The notes beneath the pieces were generated by a model. The model saw only the letters and a program-made list of their open reading frames with translations, searched no databases and was not told the origin of the DNA. A DNA stretch of 64,000 bases from an uncultured Clostridia bacterium. GTDB taxonomy: Bacteria; Bacillota; Clostridia; Christensenellales; UBA1242. The translations under genes were made by a program, and so were the position numbers. Position 1 is the first letter of the stretch, and every line of letters begins with the position of its first letter. The stretch is from positions 1 to 64,000 of the forward strand of contig CANPYI010000003.1 in the NCBI GenBank assembly GCA_947588355.1, in the 5' to 3' direction. Shown piece by piece: positions 53,270 through 62,534 of this stretch.

Positions 53270-53917
53270 TCAAACTTTTTTATTTTTTTTAAGCAAACTA
53301 TCCTCCGCCTGCGAAAGCCTTAAATAAAGCGGTTCAAGATTTTGCACAGAAACAAATTTTTGTTGTCCAGCCAAAAAATCAGCGTAATCCAACACATCTT
53401 CGCTCGAAATCTGAATTTGTTGAAAGTTTTCTCCTTCAAAATCGCCGGTCAAAGCGTATATAGGCATTTGCAAAGATTTAACCTGCGTCAATTCAACCAG
53501 CGATTCTTCCTTTAATTGTATTCCTTTCTCATTGAAATATGCAACAAAACACAAACCTGACAGGGCATTTATCACACAAGCATAGTTTTCATGCACTTTT
53601 CCGCTCTTGAAAAGAGTATATGCCATAAGTTGCAAAGAGGATATTGGCAAAAGTTTCAGTTTTTTGTTTACACTTGCCAATGCCTTTGCTATTGCCACGC
53701 CAATCCTAAGCCCCGTAAACGAGCCCGGCCCAGTGACAACAGCCACTGTTTCAACATCAAGCACATCAATTTTTGCTTTTTGGCATAAGGTGTCTATATT
53801 TTTTAAAACATTTTCACTGTGCTTGGCATTTGCATCAAGAGTGCAAAAAAATTTGTTGCCATCTTTGGTTTCAAGTGCAATATTAGCCTGTAAAAAAGCA
53901 GTATTTAAAGCCAGCAT
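53270..53917 (-). CDS. tsaB: tRNA threonylcarbamoyladenosine protein TsaB
   Basis: The 215-residue ASKHA-fold protein starts MLALNTAFLQANIALE and has VTGPGSFTGLRIGVAIAKALA, the TsaB signature. TsaB is the non-catalytic partner of TsaD in making t6A37 on ANN-decoding tRNAs. The ATG at 53917 has AGGAG; the longer version overlaps tsaE. It is followed on the chromosome by the acidic zinc-ribbon gene and preceded by tsaE (10-bp gap). TsaD is not in the window. Confidence 0.93.
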   Translation of the reverse strand: MLALNTAFLQANIALETKDGNKFFCTLDANAKHSENVLKNIDTLCQKAKIDVLDVETVAVVTGPGSFTGLRIGVAIAKALASVNKKLKLLPISSLQLMAYTLFKSGKVHENYACVINALSGLCFVAYFNEKGIQLKEESLVELTQVKSLQMPIYALTGDFEGENFQQIQISSEDVLDYADFLAGQQKFVSVQNLEPLYLRLSQAEDSLLKKNKKV

Positions 53918-53927
53918 ATTTTTTCTC

Positions 53928-54371
53928 CTATTTATTTGGTGAGATTTCAAAAATTCGAGTTTGAGCGTCTTTTTTACTGATTTTGACCACAAAATCAGCA
54001 TTTTTTATCAAGCCTTCAACATTTCCCGGCCATTCCACAAAAGCCACACCATCAAGCCGTGATTTATCAAAATATTCATCAAAGCCCAACTCACGAGCAA
54101 CTTCCGAACTTTCCAATCGATACATATCAAAGTGATATATAGGCCAACCATTGCCCTTGTTTGTTTTGTAAGTGTTTAAAAGTGCAAAAGTTGGACTTGT
54201 CACCTCGTCGTCACTTTTAAGTGCTTTTGCAACTGCCTTGACAAAAGTTGTCTTGCCAGCACCAAGGTCACCCTCCAAAAGCACAATCATCGGTGGCTTC
54301 AATGCGGCAGCAAAAGCGTATGCCAATGCCTCTGTTTGCTTGAGGTTTCTCACTTCCATTCTAACCTTCAT
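53928..54371 (-). CDS. tsaE: tRNA threonylcarbamoyladenosine ATPase TsaE
   Basis: The 147-residue ATPase has Walker A GDLGAGKTTFVKAVAKAL, then VTSPTFALLNTY and IYHFDMYRLESSEVARELGFDEY, all diagnostic. It drives turnover of the TsaB-TsaD complex. The start (54371) is chosen because GGAGGAAAAA precedes it. It overlaps the PAP2 gene by 11 bp and is followed 10 bp later by tsaB. Confidence 0.95.
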   Translation of the reverse strand: MKVRMEVRNLKQTEALAYAFAAALKPPMIVLLEGDLGAGKTTFVKAVAKALKSDDEVTSPTFALLNTYKTNKGNGWPIYHFDMYRLESSEVARELGFDEYFDKSRLDGVAFVEWPGNVEGLIKNADFVVKISKKDAQTRIFEISPNK

Positions 54372-54951
54372 TTTTTCCTCCGTGCGAATTGAGTATTCCA
54401 AGTGCTTTCAATTTTTTTACCATATACCAAAACATAAACAAAATGCCAACGACACATATCACGCCGGAAATGACAAAGCCGCCAATAAGGTCGGTCAAAT
54501 AATGTTTTCCCAAGTACATTCTTGAAAGAGCCACAAGACCGACATAAACTGCACAACAAATAACAATAAGAGTTCTTGCACCCTTTCCTTTGAAATAAGT
54601 AAAAAGAAAAAGTCCAAAAAATATGGCAATAGCGGTTGCACATGCCACATGTCCGCTTGGAAACGAGTAATCTTGCACAACATCTCCAATGCTTACAATT
54701 TGGTCAGTAACATTGAAAGGGCGCACGCGTGCCACAACATTTTTGAGCAAATTTACAACGCCAAGGACGACTCCATATGTGCCAAGATACCATATAATCA
54801 AATGTCGGTTGAAAATAAGCAAGACAACACAAAGAAAAACAACGCCAAGCCAACTGCCCATCTGAGAAATCAACTGAAATGAGGTGTCAAAAAACGGCGT
54901 TCTTCCACTTTGCAAAAATTCAATTATCTTTATTTCAAAACCCATACGCAT
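54361..54951 (-). CDS. PAP2-type membrane phosphatase
   Basis: The 196-residue membrane protein has about five hydrophobic segments and all three motifs of the phosphatidic-acid phosphatase 2 superfamily: KNVVARVRP, FPSGH and SRMYLGKHYLTD. Members cleave lipid phosphates such as undecaprenyl pyrophosphate or PGP. The substrate cannot be read. No clear Shine-Dalgarno precedes the start, so the exact N-terminus is uncertain. It overlaps tsaE by 11 bp and likely forms one unit with tsaE and tsaB. Confidence 0.9.
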   Translation of the reverse strand: MRMGFEIKIIEFLQSGRTPFFDTSFQLISQMGSWLGVVFLCVVLLIFNRHLIIWYLGTYGVVLGVVNLLKNVVARVRPFNVTDQIVSIGDVVQDYSFPSGHVACATAIAIFFGLFLFTYFKGKGARTLIVICCAVYVGLVALSRMYLGKHYLTDLIGGFVISGVICVVGILFMFWYMVKKLKALGILNSHGGKNEG

Positions 54952-54959
54952 ATTTTAAC

Positions 54960-54990
54960 AAAAAAAGACAAAATTACCAACAATTTTGTC
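54960..54990 (-). terminator. Terminator after the O-methyltransferase gene
   Basis: A perfect 9-bp stem (GACAAAATT 54967-54975 / AATTTTGTC 54982-54990) with a 6-nt loop is followed on the minus strand by seven T residues. Confidence 0.88.
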
Positions 54991-55572
54991 CTATTTTCTT
55001 TTAATGCTAACAGAAACTCCATCTTCAAAGTCAAAAATTTGAGTTTCAAAGTCTTTGTCGTCCTTTAATGCTTGCAAAAACTTTCGCAAATTTTCCACTA
55101 TCGTGCGATGTTTATGCTTTATAAATTCATCGGAACGCACAAGTCCATAAAACAAAACATCATCTGCCATAAGCACCCCACCTTTCGTGAGCATCGCTTT
55201 GATGTAAGGAAGATATGCTTTGTACTGTGCTTTTGGCCCGTCAAGAAAAACAAAATCATATTTTTCAGTTCCAGCATTTTGTTTTAAGTATTGAAAAGCA
55301 TCGCAGCACAAAATTTCAACGCGTGAGCCAAATTTTTGTAAATTTTCTTTGGCACACCGTACACTCTTTTCATCTTTTTCCAAAGTAACGACTTTGACAT
55401 CTTCAGAAATTTCACACATCACCCCCGCCGAATATCCCAAAAAAGTGCCTATTTCCAAAATATTCTTTGGCTTGTGTTTCAAAATCAAGGAGCGCAAAAG
55501 TTTTTCCGTTTCCGGTCTTATCATAGGCAAGTATTCTTTGCCCGAAACACCCATCAAATCTTCTTTTTTCAT
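54991..55572 (-). CDS. O-methyltransferase (TrmR-like)
   Basis: The 193-residue enzyme has a class I SAM fold with NILEIGTFLGYSAGVM (motif I), VTLEKDEKSV, YDFVFLDGPKAQY and a DDVLFYG metal-binding loop, as in catechol/caffeoyl-CoA-type O-methyltransferases. The closest Firmicutes type I know is TrmR, which methylates 5-hydroxyuridine in tRNA wobble positions. It starts 8 bp after the rnjA stop and is probably cotranscribed. A substrate other than tRNA cannot be excluded. Confidence 0.85.
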   Translation of the reverse strand: MKKEDLMGVSGKEYLPMIRPETEKLLRSLILKHKPKNILEIGTFLGYSAGVMCEISEDVKVVTLEKDEKSVRCAKENLQKFGSRVEILCCDAFQYLKQNAGTEKYDFVFLDGPKAQYKAYLPYIKAMLTKGGVLMADDVLFYGLVRSDEFIKHKHRTIVENLRKFLQALKDDKDFETQIFDFEDGVSVSIKRK

Positions 55573-55580
55573 AGCATTTC

Positions 55581-57236
55581 CTAGTCAAGCATAACGATGG
55601 TCAAAATCATAGGTCTTCGTTTTGTACGCTTGAAAATAAAGTTTGAAACATTGCGTTTCACCGTGTTGCGAATAACGGCAGGGTCGCACCCGCGAAGGTC
55701 TTGCTCCTTAAGTGAAGCCACAATCATGTTGCGAGTGTCTTGCACAAAAGCCTCAGCCTCGTCTTGATACACAACCCCTCTTGTGATAATAAATGGGTCT
55801 CCAACGACATCACCAGTAACGTTGTTTATCGTCATAACAAGCACACAAATGCCGTCTTCCGAAAGTTGTTTTCGTTCACGCAAAACGTTGCTGTCTATGT
55901 CACCAATGCCAATGCCATCAATCAAACGTTGGCCGGCGATGGTGAAGCCAACTTTTTTGATAGAATTTGGCGTCAGTTCAATTTGTGAGCCAATTGTTGG
56001 CAAAATAATGTTTCTTTCTTCCATTCCAAGTGCCATGGCAAGTTGCTTGTGCATGCGAAGATGTCTGTATTCGCCGTGAATAGGAATGAAAAACTTTGGT
56101 TTGACCAACGAATGAATAGTTTTAATTTCCTCTTGACAAGCGTGACCAGAGGCATGCACTTCGGAAAGTTCATCGTAAATAACGTCAGCACCTTTTGAGA
56201 AAAGTGTGTTAATGACGTTGTAAACACTTTTTTCGTTGCCCGGAATTGGAGAAGAAGAAAACACAATCAAGTCATTTGAGCCAATTTTTATCTGTTTAAA
56301 ATCGCCTGTCGCCATGCGAGTTAATGCGGAAAGCGGCTCGCCTTGACTTCCGGTTGTCACAATGACAAGTTCTTTGTCAGCATATTTGTCAATTTTGTCA
56401 ATGTCGATGATATTGTCGCGATTATACTGAATTTCACCTATTTTCATGCCGGTTTCCGCAATGTTTATCATACTCCTTCCCGTAAACGCAACTTTTCTGC
56501 CATACTTTTCAGCCAAATTAAGTATTTGTTGAAGGCGATGAATATTGGAAGCAAAAGTTGCCACAAAAATACGATTATCCGGGTGAGTTTTGAAAATTTC
56601 CTCCAAAGCACGTCCAACTTTTTTTTCACTCATAGAGTAGCCTTTGCGACAAACGTTGGTACTTTCGCACATCAAAAGGTTGACGCCTTTCTTTCCAAGT
56701 TCGCCGAAACGTTGAAGGTCAGTCATAACGCCATCAATAGGCTCAAAGTCAATCTTAAAGTCGCCTGTGTGAATGACATTTCCTGCAGGCGTTGAAATAC
56801 AAAGTGCCAAAGAACCTGCAATTGAGTGTGAAACTTTGATAAACTCCACTGCGAACTGACCAATTTTCAAAACATTGCGAGGCTTGACAGCCACAGCCTT
56901 GTATTTCACTTTTGGATGCTCACGCATCTTGTTGTCAACAAGCGCCAAAGTGAGTTTTGAGCCATATATCGGTGCATTGATTTGTTCCAACAAAAAAGGA
57001 ACGGCGCCGATGTGATCCTCATGTCCGTGTGTCAAAATGATTGCCTTGATTTTGTCTTTGTTGTTTAAAAGATAAGTAAAATCTGGTATAACAACATCAA
57101 TGCCAGGCAAATCGTCGCCAGGAAAGGTGAGCCCAGCGTCAACAACAATCATTTCGTCGCCCATTTCAAAGGCGGTCATATTTTTGCCGATTTCGCCCAC
57201 CCCGCCCAAAAAAGTAATTTTAAGTTTATTATTCAT
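55581..57236 (-). CDS. rnjA: Ribonuclease J
   Basis: The 551-residue metallo-beta-lactamase/beta-CASP nuclease has H70-G-H72-E-D74-H75 in LTHGHEDHIGAVPFLL, SGHACQEE and the beta-CASP core FIPIHGEYRHLRMH. It degrades and matures mRNA and rRNA with 5'-exo and endo activity. Length and C-terminal domain are full. The start has AAAGGAG. It precedes the O-methyltransferase gene. Confidence 0.96.
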   Translation of the reverse strand: MNNKLKITFLGGVGEIGKNMTAFEMGDEMIVVDAGLTFPGDDLPGIDVVIPDFTYLLNNKDKIKAIILTHGHEDHIGAVPFLLEQINAPIYGSKLTLALVDNKMREHPKVKYKAVAVKPRNVLKIGQFAVEFIKVSHSIAGSLALCISTPAGNVIHTGDFKIDFEPIDGVMTDLQRFGELGKKGVNLLMCESTNVCRKGYSMSEKKVGRALEEIFKTHPDNRIFVATFASNIHRLQQILNLAEKYGRKVAFTGRSMINIAETGMKIGEIQYNRDNIIDIDKIDKYADKELVIVTTGSQGEPLSALTRMATGDFKQIKIGSNDLIVFSSSPIPGNEKSVYNVINTLFSKGADVIYDELSEVHASGHACQEEIKTIHSLVKPKFFIPIHGEYRHLRMHKQLAMALGMEERNIILPTIGSQIELTPNSIKKVGFTIAGQRLIDGIGIGDIDSNVLRERKQLSEDGICVLVMTINNVTGDVVGDPFIITRGVVYQDEAEAFVQDTRNMIVASLKEQDLRGCDPAVIRNTVKRNVSNFIFKRTKRRPMILTIVMLD

Positions 57237-57330
57237 TAAATTCTCCTTTATCTCGTAAAAATTTAAAGCAATATAAAATTGCCGCCATACAAAAAACTTG
57301 ACGCCTCAAACAAAAAGGCAAATCAAATGT

Positions 57331-57363
57331 ATGTAAAACGCCTTACAAAATGTAGGCGGTTTT
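57331..57363 (-). terminator. Probable terminator of the membrane protein gene
   Basis: An imperfect inverted repeat (AAAACGCCTTACA / TGTAGGCGGTTTT, about 12 pairs with one bulge per arm) overlaps the stop of the 57343 gene. The T run on the minus strand is short, so efficiency is uncertain. Confidence 0.5.
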
Positions 57364-58260
57364 GTTGAAATTGTCAACCTCCTCCAATTTTTTTGGAGTG
57401 AGTATGTTGTTTTCATTGTAATAAAATCTCATTCCTTGACTTGAGAAAAACATAACCATGTTGTAAACGCACAGAAGGACAGTCACTGCTGGAACAAGAA
57501 TGATCAAACAATAGAAACCGAAGATAAAAGTCAAACCCCAAAACAGCACAAAATACAAAACTGTTGTGCCAAGTGTCGCCCAGAAATGTCTGCAAACAGC
57601 TTTAAAGCCCTTTCTCCAAGCCGAAAAAACATTACAGTCAAAAACAATAGAGGCAGACATCCAACCCAAAATTGTGGTTTCGTGCAATGAAAACAAAAGC
57701 ACCAAGCAAACGAAAAGCACAATAGGAAGAAAGTATTCAACAAAAATGCCATTGTCAATCAGTCCAAAGCCATAAACAGTGAAAAATGCCACAGCAAAAA
57801 ACAAAATGTTATACAAAACTTTCAGCATGGCAAAGAAAACGGACCTGCGTAATCCACGCACCAAAGCACTGAAAAAGCCGATTTTGTTTTTGCTTGTCAT
57901 GTATGAGTACAGCATTTCGCAAAAAGCATATTTGCCGATATTGATCAAATATGGCAGAATGATAAACATCACAACAAGCCCATAAACTGTCATTCCTGCG
58001 TTTGCTTGAAAAGCGGCAACCAAAGTGGAAAAAACCGCCCCGATAAGCATATGCAATCCTTGTCCAATTCCACTGCCAAATACACCTGCAAAAGTTGTGG
58101 TCAAGTCCTTAAAATTGGTCACAACAAGGTCTTTAAAGCAAAAAAAGCAAGGCAAAAGCAGAGCAAAACAAATCCCCCAAACCACCACATAGAAAAGGAA
58201 AAATTTGAGAGCCTTCACCCAATTTGAACCAAAAAGTTTTAAAGAATACAAAAACATCAT
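57343..58260 (-). CDS. Polytopic membrane protein of unknown function
   Basis: The 305-residue protein has about six long hydrophobic segments spread through its length (for example 18-42, 84-105, 140-170 and 235-275). A hydrophilic C-terminus ends NFNKTAYIL. No transporter motif, signature or catalytic residue is visible. The start has AGGTCATT upstream. It is a single gene between greA and rnjA. It may belong to a Clostridia-type integral membrane family of unknown role; I cannot name one. Confidence 0.7.
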   Translation of the reverse strand: MMFLYSLKLFGSNWVKALKFFLFYVVVWGICFALLLPCFFCFKDLVVTNFKDLTTTFAGVFGSGIGQGLHMLIGAVFSTLVAAFQANAGMTVYGLVVMFIILPYLINIGKYAFCEMLYSYMTSKNKIGFFSALVRGLRRSVFFAMLKVLYNILFFAVAFFTVYGFGLIDNGIFVEYFLPIVLFVCLVLLFSLHETTILGWMSASIVFDCNVFSAWRKGFKAVCRHFWATLGTTVLYFVLFWGLTFIFGFYCLIILVPAVTVLLCVYNMVMFFSSQGMRFYYNENNILTPKKLEEVDNFNKTAYIL

Positions 58261-58329
58261 AATGACCTAATAATAGGATAGCACATGCTACGCACAAAGA
58301 CCAAACTAATTTGCAAATTTTTCAAAAAA

Positions 58330-58800
58330 TTAGACAACTATTGAAACAATCTTGTATGAAACTGCGCCGCTTGGTGTTTGGACTGTGATTGTTTCACCTT
58401 TTCTGTGGCCAATCAAGGACTTTCCTACCGGCGAAACGTTGCTTATGACACCATTTCTTGGATCGCTTTCACTTGAACCTGTGATGCGATATTCCACTTC
58501 TTCGTCAAATTCCTCGTCATACAGTTTCACTTTGCAACCTACTGACACAACATCATGGTTAATCTTTTTTGGATCAATAATTTCTGCATTAAGCAATATA
58601 TCTTCCATTTCAGCGATTTCTGCTTCAATTTGCGCTTGTTCGTCTTTTGCAGCATCATATTCGCTGTTTTCACTCAAATCGCCAAATTCTCTTGCCACTC
58701 CGATACGCTTCACATTTTCAGGACGTTTTACAGATTTGAAATATGCAAGTTTTTCCTCAAGTTGTTTTTTGCCCTCAAGTGTAAGATAGTGTTTTTCCAT
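58330..58800 (-). CDS. greA: Transcription elongation factor GreA
   Basis: The 156-residue protein has an N-terminal coiled coil (TLEGKKQLEEKLAYFKSVKR) and the GreA signature GDLSENSEYDAAKDEQ at its tip, then the C-terminal FKBP-like domain (VSPVGKSLIGHRKGETITVQTPSG). GreA rescues backtracked RNA polymerase by cleaving the 3' end of the transcript. ATG 58800 has GGGAGAG upstream; the longer version has none. The promoter is at 58878-58907. Confidence 0.97.
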   Translation of the reverse strand: MEKHYLTLEGKKQLEEKLAYFKSVKRPENVKRIGVAREFGDLSENSEYDAAKDEQAQIEAEIAEMEDILLNAEIIDPKKINHDVVSVGCKVKLYDEEFDEEVEYRITGSSESDPRNGVISNVSPVGKSLIGHRKGETITVQTPSGAVSYKIVSIVV

Positions 58801-58877
58801 AAAATCTCTCCCAGAATTTAAAAAAATACACATTTGAAGAATGGTGAAAGCCACTCAACTTGTGCGTTGACCCTTAT

Positions 58878-58907
58878 ATTATATTCAATTTGATAAAAAA
58901 AAGTCAA
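58878..58907 (-). promoter_or_regulatory. greA promoter
   Basis: On the minus strand, TTGACT (58902-58907), an 18-bp spacer and consensus TATAAT (58878-58883), about 78 bp upstream of the greA start. Confidence 0.7.
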
Positions 58908-58963
58908 CAAAAATGCAAAAAAAACAAAAAAATAAAAATAATAAACAAAAAGAAGGAGAAATT

Positions 58964-59434
58964 ATGATAACTTTTATTGCTTTTCTTTTGACAATAGCCG
59001 GTTGCGTAAATTGGCTGCTTATCGGAATTTTGCAGTACGACTATATTGCCGGCTTTTTTGGTTTTCAAGCATCAATTATGTCACGAATTTTTTACATTTT
59101 GTTTGGAATTGGAGCGGCATATCTTGTGCTGAGAGTGATAATAAACAAAGGCACTTTCAAAATCTGGGAACGAAAAAAGAAAAAGCAAAAAGAGGAAAAA
59201 CATGAAGAAAAAGAAAGCATGCAACCAGCCTCTGCCAATGTGGAAGCCTCCAAAGAAAGTGTGCCAAAGCAAAATCAACCTCAAGTCAATTTTGAAAATT
59301 TAAAGCAATTTCAAACAGAAAATTTTTCACAACCTATGCCAAAAACCACAACCGACACCTTTTTTGAAAGTCAAAACGTACAGACAACTTCAGCCGACAG
59401 TTTGTTTGACGAGCATATGCAACAAAAAAGATAA
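58964..59434 (+). CDS. DUF378-type membrane protein with Lys/Gln-rich tail
   Basis: The 156-residue protein has two hydrophobic segments (about 1-25 and 40-60) with the GCVNWLLIGILQYD and IFYILFGIGAAYLVL pattern of DUF378 (YuzA-like) proteins, usually 60-80 residues long. Here about 95 hydrophilic residues (Lys, Glu, Gln, Ser-rich) are added. The ATG at 58964 has AAGGAGAAATT upstream; the longer version has none. The family has no known biochemical role. The next gene, gpmI, is 63 bp downstream. Confidence 0.8.
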   Translation: MITFIAFLLTIAGCVNWLLIGILQYDYIAGFFGFQASIMSRIFYILFGIGAAYLVLRVIINKGTFKIWERKKKKQKEEKHEEKESMQPASANVEASKESVPKQNQPQVNFENLKQFQTENFSQPMPKTTTDTFFESQNVQTTSADSLFDEHMQQKR

Positions 59435-59497
59435 ATATTTTCAAGTTGTTTGCTTTTTGTTGAAAAAAAATGTATCCTATAACATAGGAGAAATAAT

Positions 59498-61000
59498 ATG
59501 GTAACATTAGTCATTTTGGACGGATTTGGAGAGAAAAAAGAAAAATTTGGAAATGCCATAAAAAGTCAAGGCACACCAAATTTGGATAAATTAAAAAAGA
59601 TGTATCCTAACACACTTATTGAAGCGAGTGGCGAGGCGGTTGGTCTTCCAAAAGGCGTTATGGGAAACAGCGAAGTTGGTCATCTTACACTAGGCAGTGG
59701 AAGAGTGATTTTGCAAGACCTCAAACTTATTGACAGCGAAATAGAAAACGGGAAATTCTTTCAAAATCCTGCACTAATAAAAGCCATGACTCATGCAGAG
59801 AAAAACAAATCAAGTTTGCACTTGATGGGTCTGCTTTCAAACGGAGGAGTTCACTCGCAACTTTCTCATCTTTTTGCCCTTTTGGATATGGCAAAAAATT
59901 TTGATATTCCAAAAATATACATTCATGCCATTCTTGACGGTCGTGACACCGGCTTTATGGACGGAATAAAGTTTGTCAAACAAACGCAAGAAAAGATTGC
60001 TGGCACAAACGTACACATTGGCACAATAAGTGGCAGAGTTTACACCATGGACCGTGAAAAAAGATATGAGCGTGTTGAAAAAGCCTACGACATGCTTGTA
60101 AACGGAAAAGCAAAGATGCATTCTGATGCTGTTGACGCTGTGCTTGAAAGTTATGAAAATGGCGTATATGACGAATATTTTGAACCGACGATTATCGACA
60201 AAAACGCTTGCGTAAAGGACAACGACAGTTTTATTTTCTTCAACTATCGTTCCGACCGTGCACGAGAAATAACTTTTGCCATGACCGACGAAGATTTTAA
60301 AGAATTTGAAACAAAAAAACTGAAAAACTTTTTGTTTACAGCCATGACTGAATATGCCGATGAACTGAAATCTCTCAACACAGCATATCCTCCAAAAGTT
60401 GTCGAGGACAACCTTGCATGTGTGCTTTCAAACGCAGGAAAAACACAATTTCACACTGCCGAAACCACAAAGTACGCACATGTCACATTTTTCTTTAATG
60501 GTGGAATTGAAAAGCCGTACAAAGGTGAGGACAGAAAACTTGTTGACAGTATAAATGTCAAAGATTTTTCTGACTATCCAAAAATGCGAGCAGTGGAAAT
60601 CACTCAAGAGGTGCTTGAAGCAATTGCCTCGCAAAAGTATGATTTTGTTTTGGTAAACTACTCCAACCCAGACATGCTTGGACACACTGGCAATTTCAAC
60701 GCCACAAAAGAGGCAATTGAATGCGTTGAAAAACAAGCATATGCCGTGGCGCTTGCCACTCTTATGGTTGGTGGAGACTGTATAATCACTGCAGATCACG
60801 GAAATGCCGAGGAAATGTTTGACCACGAGGGGAACAAATTGACAAAGCACACCACAAACCCTGTTCCTGTGATTTTGGTCAGCGAAAGATACAAAAAAGT
60901 GAAACTCAAAAAGGGCAAATCTTTGACAGCAATTGCACCAACTGTGCTCAAACTTTTGGACATACAAAAGCCAAGCACTTTCGACGAACCATTATTTTAA
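59498..61000 (+). CDS. gpmI: 2,3-bisphosphoglycerate-independent phosphoglycerate mutase
   Basis: The 500-residue glycolytic enzyme interconverts 3- and 2-phosphoglycerate. It has D8 in LVILDGFG, catalytic S58 in MGNSEVGHLTLGSGR, and metal-binding blocks FNYRSDRARE, DHGNAEEM and HTTNPVPVIL. The alkaline-phosphatase fold with manganese is typical. AGGAG lies upstream of the ATG and a terminator follows. Single gene; the glycolytic operon neighbours are elsewhere. Confidence 0.97.
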   Translation: MVTLVILDGFGEKKEKFGNAIKSQGTPNLDKLKKMYPNTLIEASGEAVGLPKGVMGNSEVGHLTLGSGRVILQDLKLIDSEIENGKFFQNPALIKAMTHAEKNKSSLHLMGLLSNGGVHSQLSHLFALLDMAKNFDIPKIYIHAILDGRDTGFMDGIKFVKQTQEKIAGTNVHIGTISGRVYTMDREKRYERVEKAYDMLVNGKAKMHSDAVDAVLESYENGVYDEYFEPTIIDKNACVKDNDSFIFFNYRSDRAREITFAMTDEDFKEFETKKLKNFLFTAMTEYADELKSLNTAYPPKVVEDNLACVLSNAGKTQFHTAETTKYAHVTFFFNGGIEKPYKGEDRKLVDSINVKDFSDYPKMRAVEITQEVLEAIASQKYDFVLVNYSNPDMLGHTGNFNATKEAIECVEKQAYAVALATLMVGGDCIITADHGNAEEMFDHEGNKLTKHTTNPVPVILVSERYKKVKLKKGKSLTAIAPTVLKLLDIQKPSTFDEPLF

Positions 61001-61023
61001 AAAAACACCATATGGTGTTTTTT
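61001..61023. terminator. Bidirectional terminator after gpmI
   Basis: AAAAACACC (61001-61009) pairs with GGTGTTTTT (61014-61022) around ATAT. Flanking A and T runs serve gpmI and the convergent SSB-like gene. Confidence 0.88.
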
Positions 61024-61029
61024 AATATT

Positions 61030-61713
61030 TTAAACATTCATGGCTTCAATATTCGACTCGTCTTTTTCTTTTATTTTTTCTATATTTGAAAGCACTGAAA
61101 CAGACTGACAAGAAACCTCATAGGCAGTTTTTACTTCGCACTCACCATTTTCAAACTTTTTGGTGTATTCTCGCGACTGAATACGTCCAACAACCTCAAT
61201 TTTGCAGCCAACATATTGTTCTGCCATAAAGCGTGCATTTCTTCCCCACAAAATGCAAGGAATGTAGTCAGATTTACGGTAGTTTGCACGATTTATTGCC
61301 AGCAAAACATCACAAATTTCACGTTCAAAAGGTGTTTTCCTGTAGATAGGTTCTTTACAAACAAATCCGGTAAGTTTAACTTCGTTTTCATTACTCTCGC
61401 TTTGCAAGATTTCCAAATCCTTGGTAAAAAGATGCAAAACAAGTTTACTGTGTTCGCCTTCAAGTTTGTTGTAACTACGATACTCCCCGCTCACTCTTAC
61501 AAAACTGCCATTTTCGATAGTTTTGCCCATTAAAATGCGTTCCGAAACAGTCACAGGGATTGTGTCCACTTGTTCGGACAAGCGTTTCACTTTTATGGCA
61601 AATTCAAAAAATTTTTCGCCGTCTATTTCGTGTGATTTTTCAAGTTCTTTGCATACCACACCTGCCAAAGTTGCAAAATTTGTGTTTTCTTCTTTAATAT
61701 TTTCGTAATTCAT
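61030..61713 (-). CDS. Tandem OB-fold SSB-like protein
   Basis: The 227-residue protein has two OB-like halves. The first (about 12-105) is divergent. The second (about 110-213) is clearly SSB-like: VKLTGFVCKEPIYRKTPFER, CDVLLAINRANYRKSDYIPC, ILWGRNARFMAEQYVGCKIE, GRIQSREY. An acidic end follows (EKDESNIEAMNV). Normal bacterial SSB has a single OB and acts as a tetramer; two OBs in one chain could make a dimeric unit. It may replace or supplement SSB on DNA or bind RNA. The start at 61713 has AGGAGGGA. It follows pdaB. Confidence 0.78.
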   Translation of the reverse strand: MNYENIKEENTNFATLAGVVCKELEKSHEIDGEKFFEFAIKVKRLSEQVDTIPVTVSERILMGKTIENGSFVRVSGEYRSYNKLEGEHSKLVLHLFTKDLEILQSESNENEVKLTGFVCKEPIYRKTPFEREICDVLLAINRANYRKSDYIPCILWGRNARFMAEQYVGCKIEVVGRIQSREYTKKFENGECEVKTAYEVSCQSVSVLSNIEKIKEKDESNIEAMNV

Positions 61714-61723
61714 AATTTCCCTC

Positions 61724-62488
61724 CTAATTTTTGTGTTGCACGCCGTTTCTGTCAATTGTAAAGTTGTCATGATAAATCAAATCGCCAACCGCCGTCACTT
61801 TGTAGCCCTGCACTTTAAGTCGGTTTAGGATAAGTCTCAAGCCGTCAAGCACATGATCACTGTTGTTGTGCATCAAAATGATTGAGCCGTTTTTGACGCG
61901 TGAAAGTACTCGCTGCGAAATGTCATTTGCGGAAAGCCCCTTCCAGTCCAAACTGTCCACATCCCACTGAATTGTTTTCAAGTTCAAACTTTCCGCCACA
62001 TCCAAAAGGTCATTGTTGTAACTCCCAAACGGTGCACGGAAAAGTTCGACTTGCTTTCCGGTCACAGCAGTGATTTTTGCGCTTGAAGTTTCCAATTCTT
62101 CTTTTATGGTGTTTTTGTCAAGTTTTGCCATATCGTGATGTGTGTTGGAGTGAGTGCCAATTTCCATTCCGGCCTCGTCTATAGCCTTGACCATTTCGCC
62201 GTAGTCGTCCACCCAAAATCCCACCAAAAAGAAGGTTGCGCGGCAGTCAAACTCTTTCAAAATGTCCAAGATATCCTTAGTTTTGTCAGCACCCCAAGCG
62301 GCATCAAAAGAGATTGCCACTTGTTTTTCCTCAGTTTCGACATTGTAGATTGGCACTTTGCGCGTGGAGTAGCCAAAATACACCTCCGCTGAGGTTGCCC
62401 CATTTATAGAGATTGAAAGCAGAATAGCAACCAGCACAAGTACAAGGCAAATTTTGATTGTTTTTGATTTGACAACGCAGAAACGCAT
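61724..62488 (-). CDS. pdaB: PdaB-like polysaccharide deacetylase
   Basis: The 254-residue protein has a signal-anchor (about 8-33) and a NodB deacetylase fold with D62 in ISFDAAWG, H113-S-N-T-H117, RAPFGSYN and a late H207 in LMHNN. These are the metal-binding and catalytic residues, intact here in contrast to the 38283 protein. PdaB is a sporulation membrane protein acting on peptidoglycan or cortex. The start has GCGAGGTTT. It is 10 bp upstream of the SSB-like gene. Confidence 0.9.
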   Translation of the reverse strand: MRFCVVKSKTIKICLVLVLVAILLSISINGATSAEVYFGYSTRKVPIYNVETEEKQVAISFDAAWGADKTKDILDILKEFDCRATFFLVGFWVDDYGEMVKAIDEAGMEIGTHSNTHHDMAKLDKNTIKEELETSSAKITAVTGKQVELFRAPFGSYNNDLLDVAESLNLKTIQWDVDSLDWKGLSANDISQRVLSRVKNGSIILMHNNSDHVLDGLRLILNRLKVQGYKVTAVGDLIYHDNFTIDRNGVQHKN

Positions 62489-62534
62489 ACAAACCTCGCT
62501 TTTATTTTAAAAAATGTAGTGTTTTTCCTCAAGG

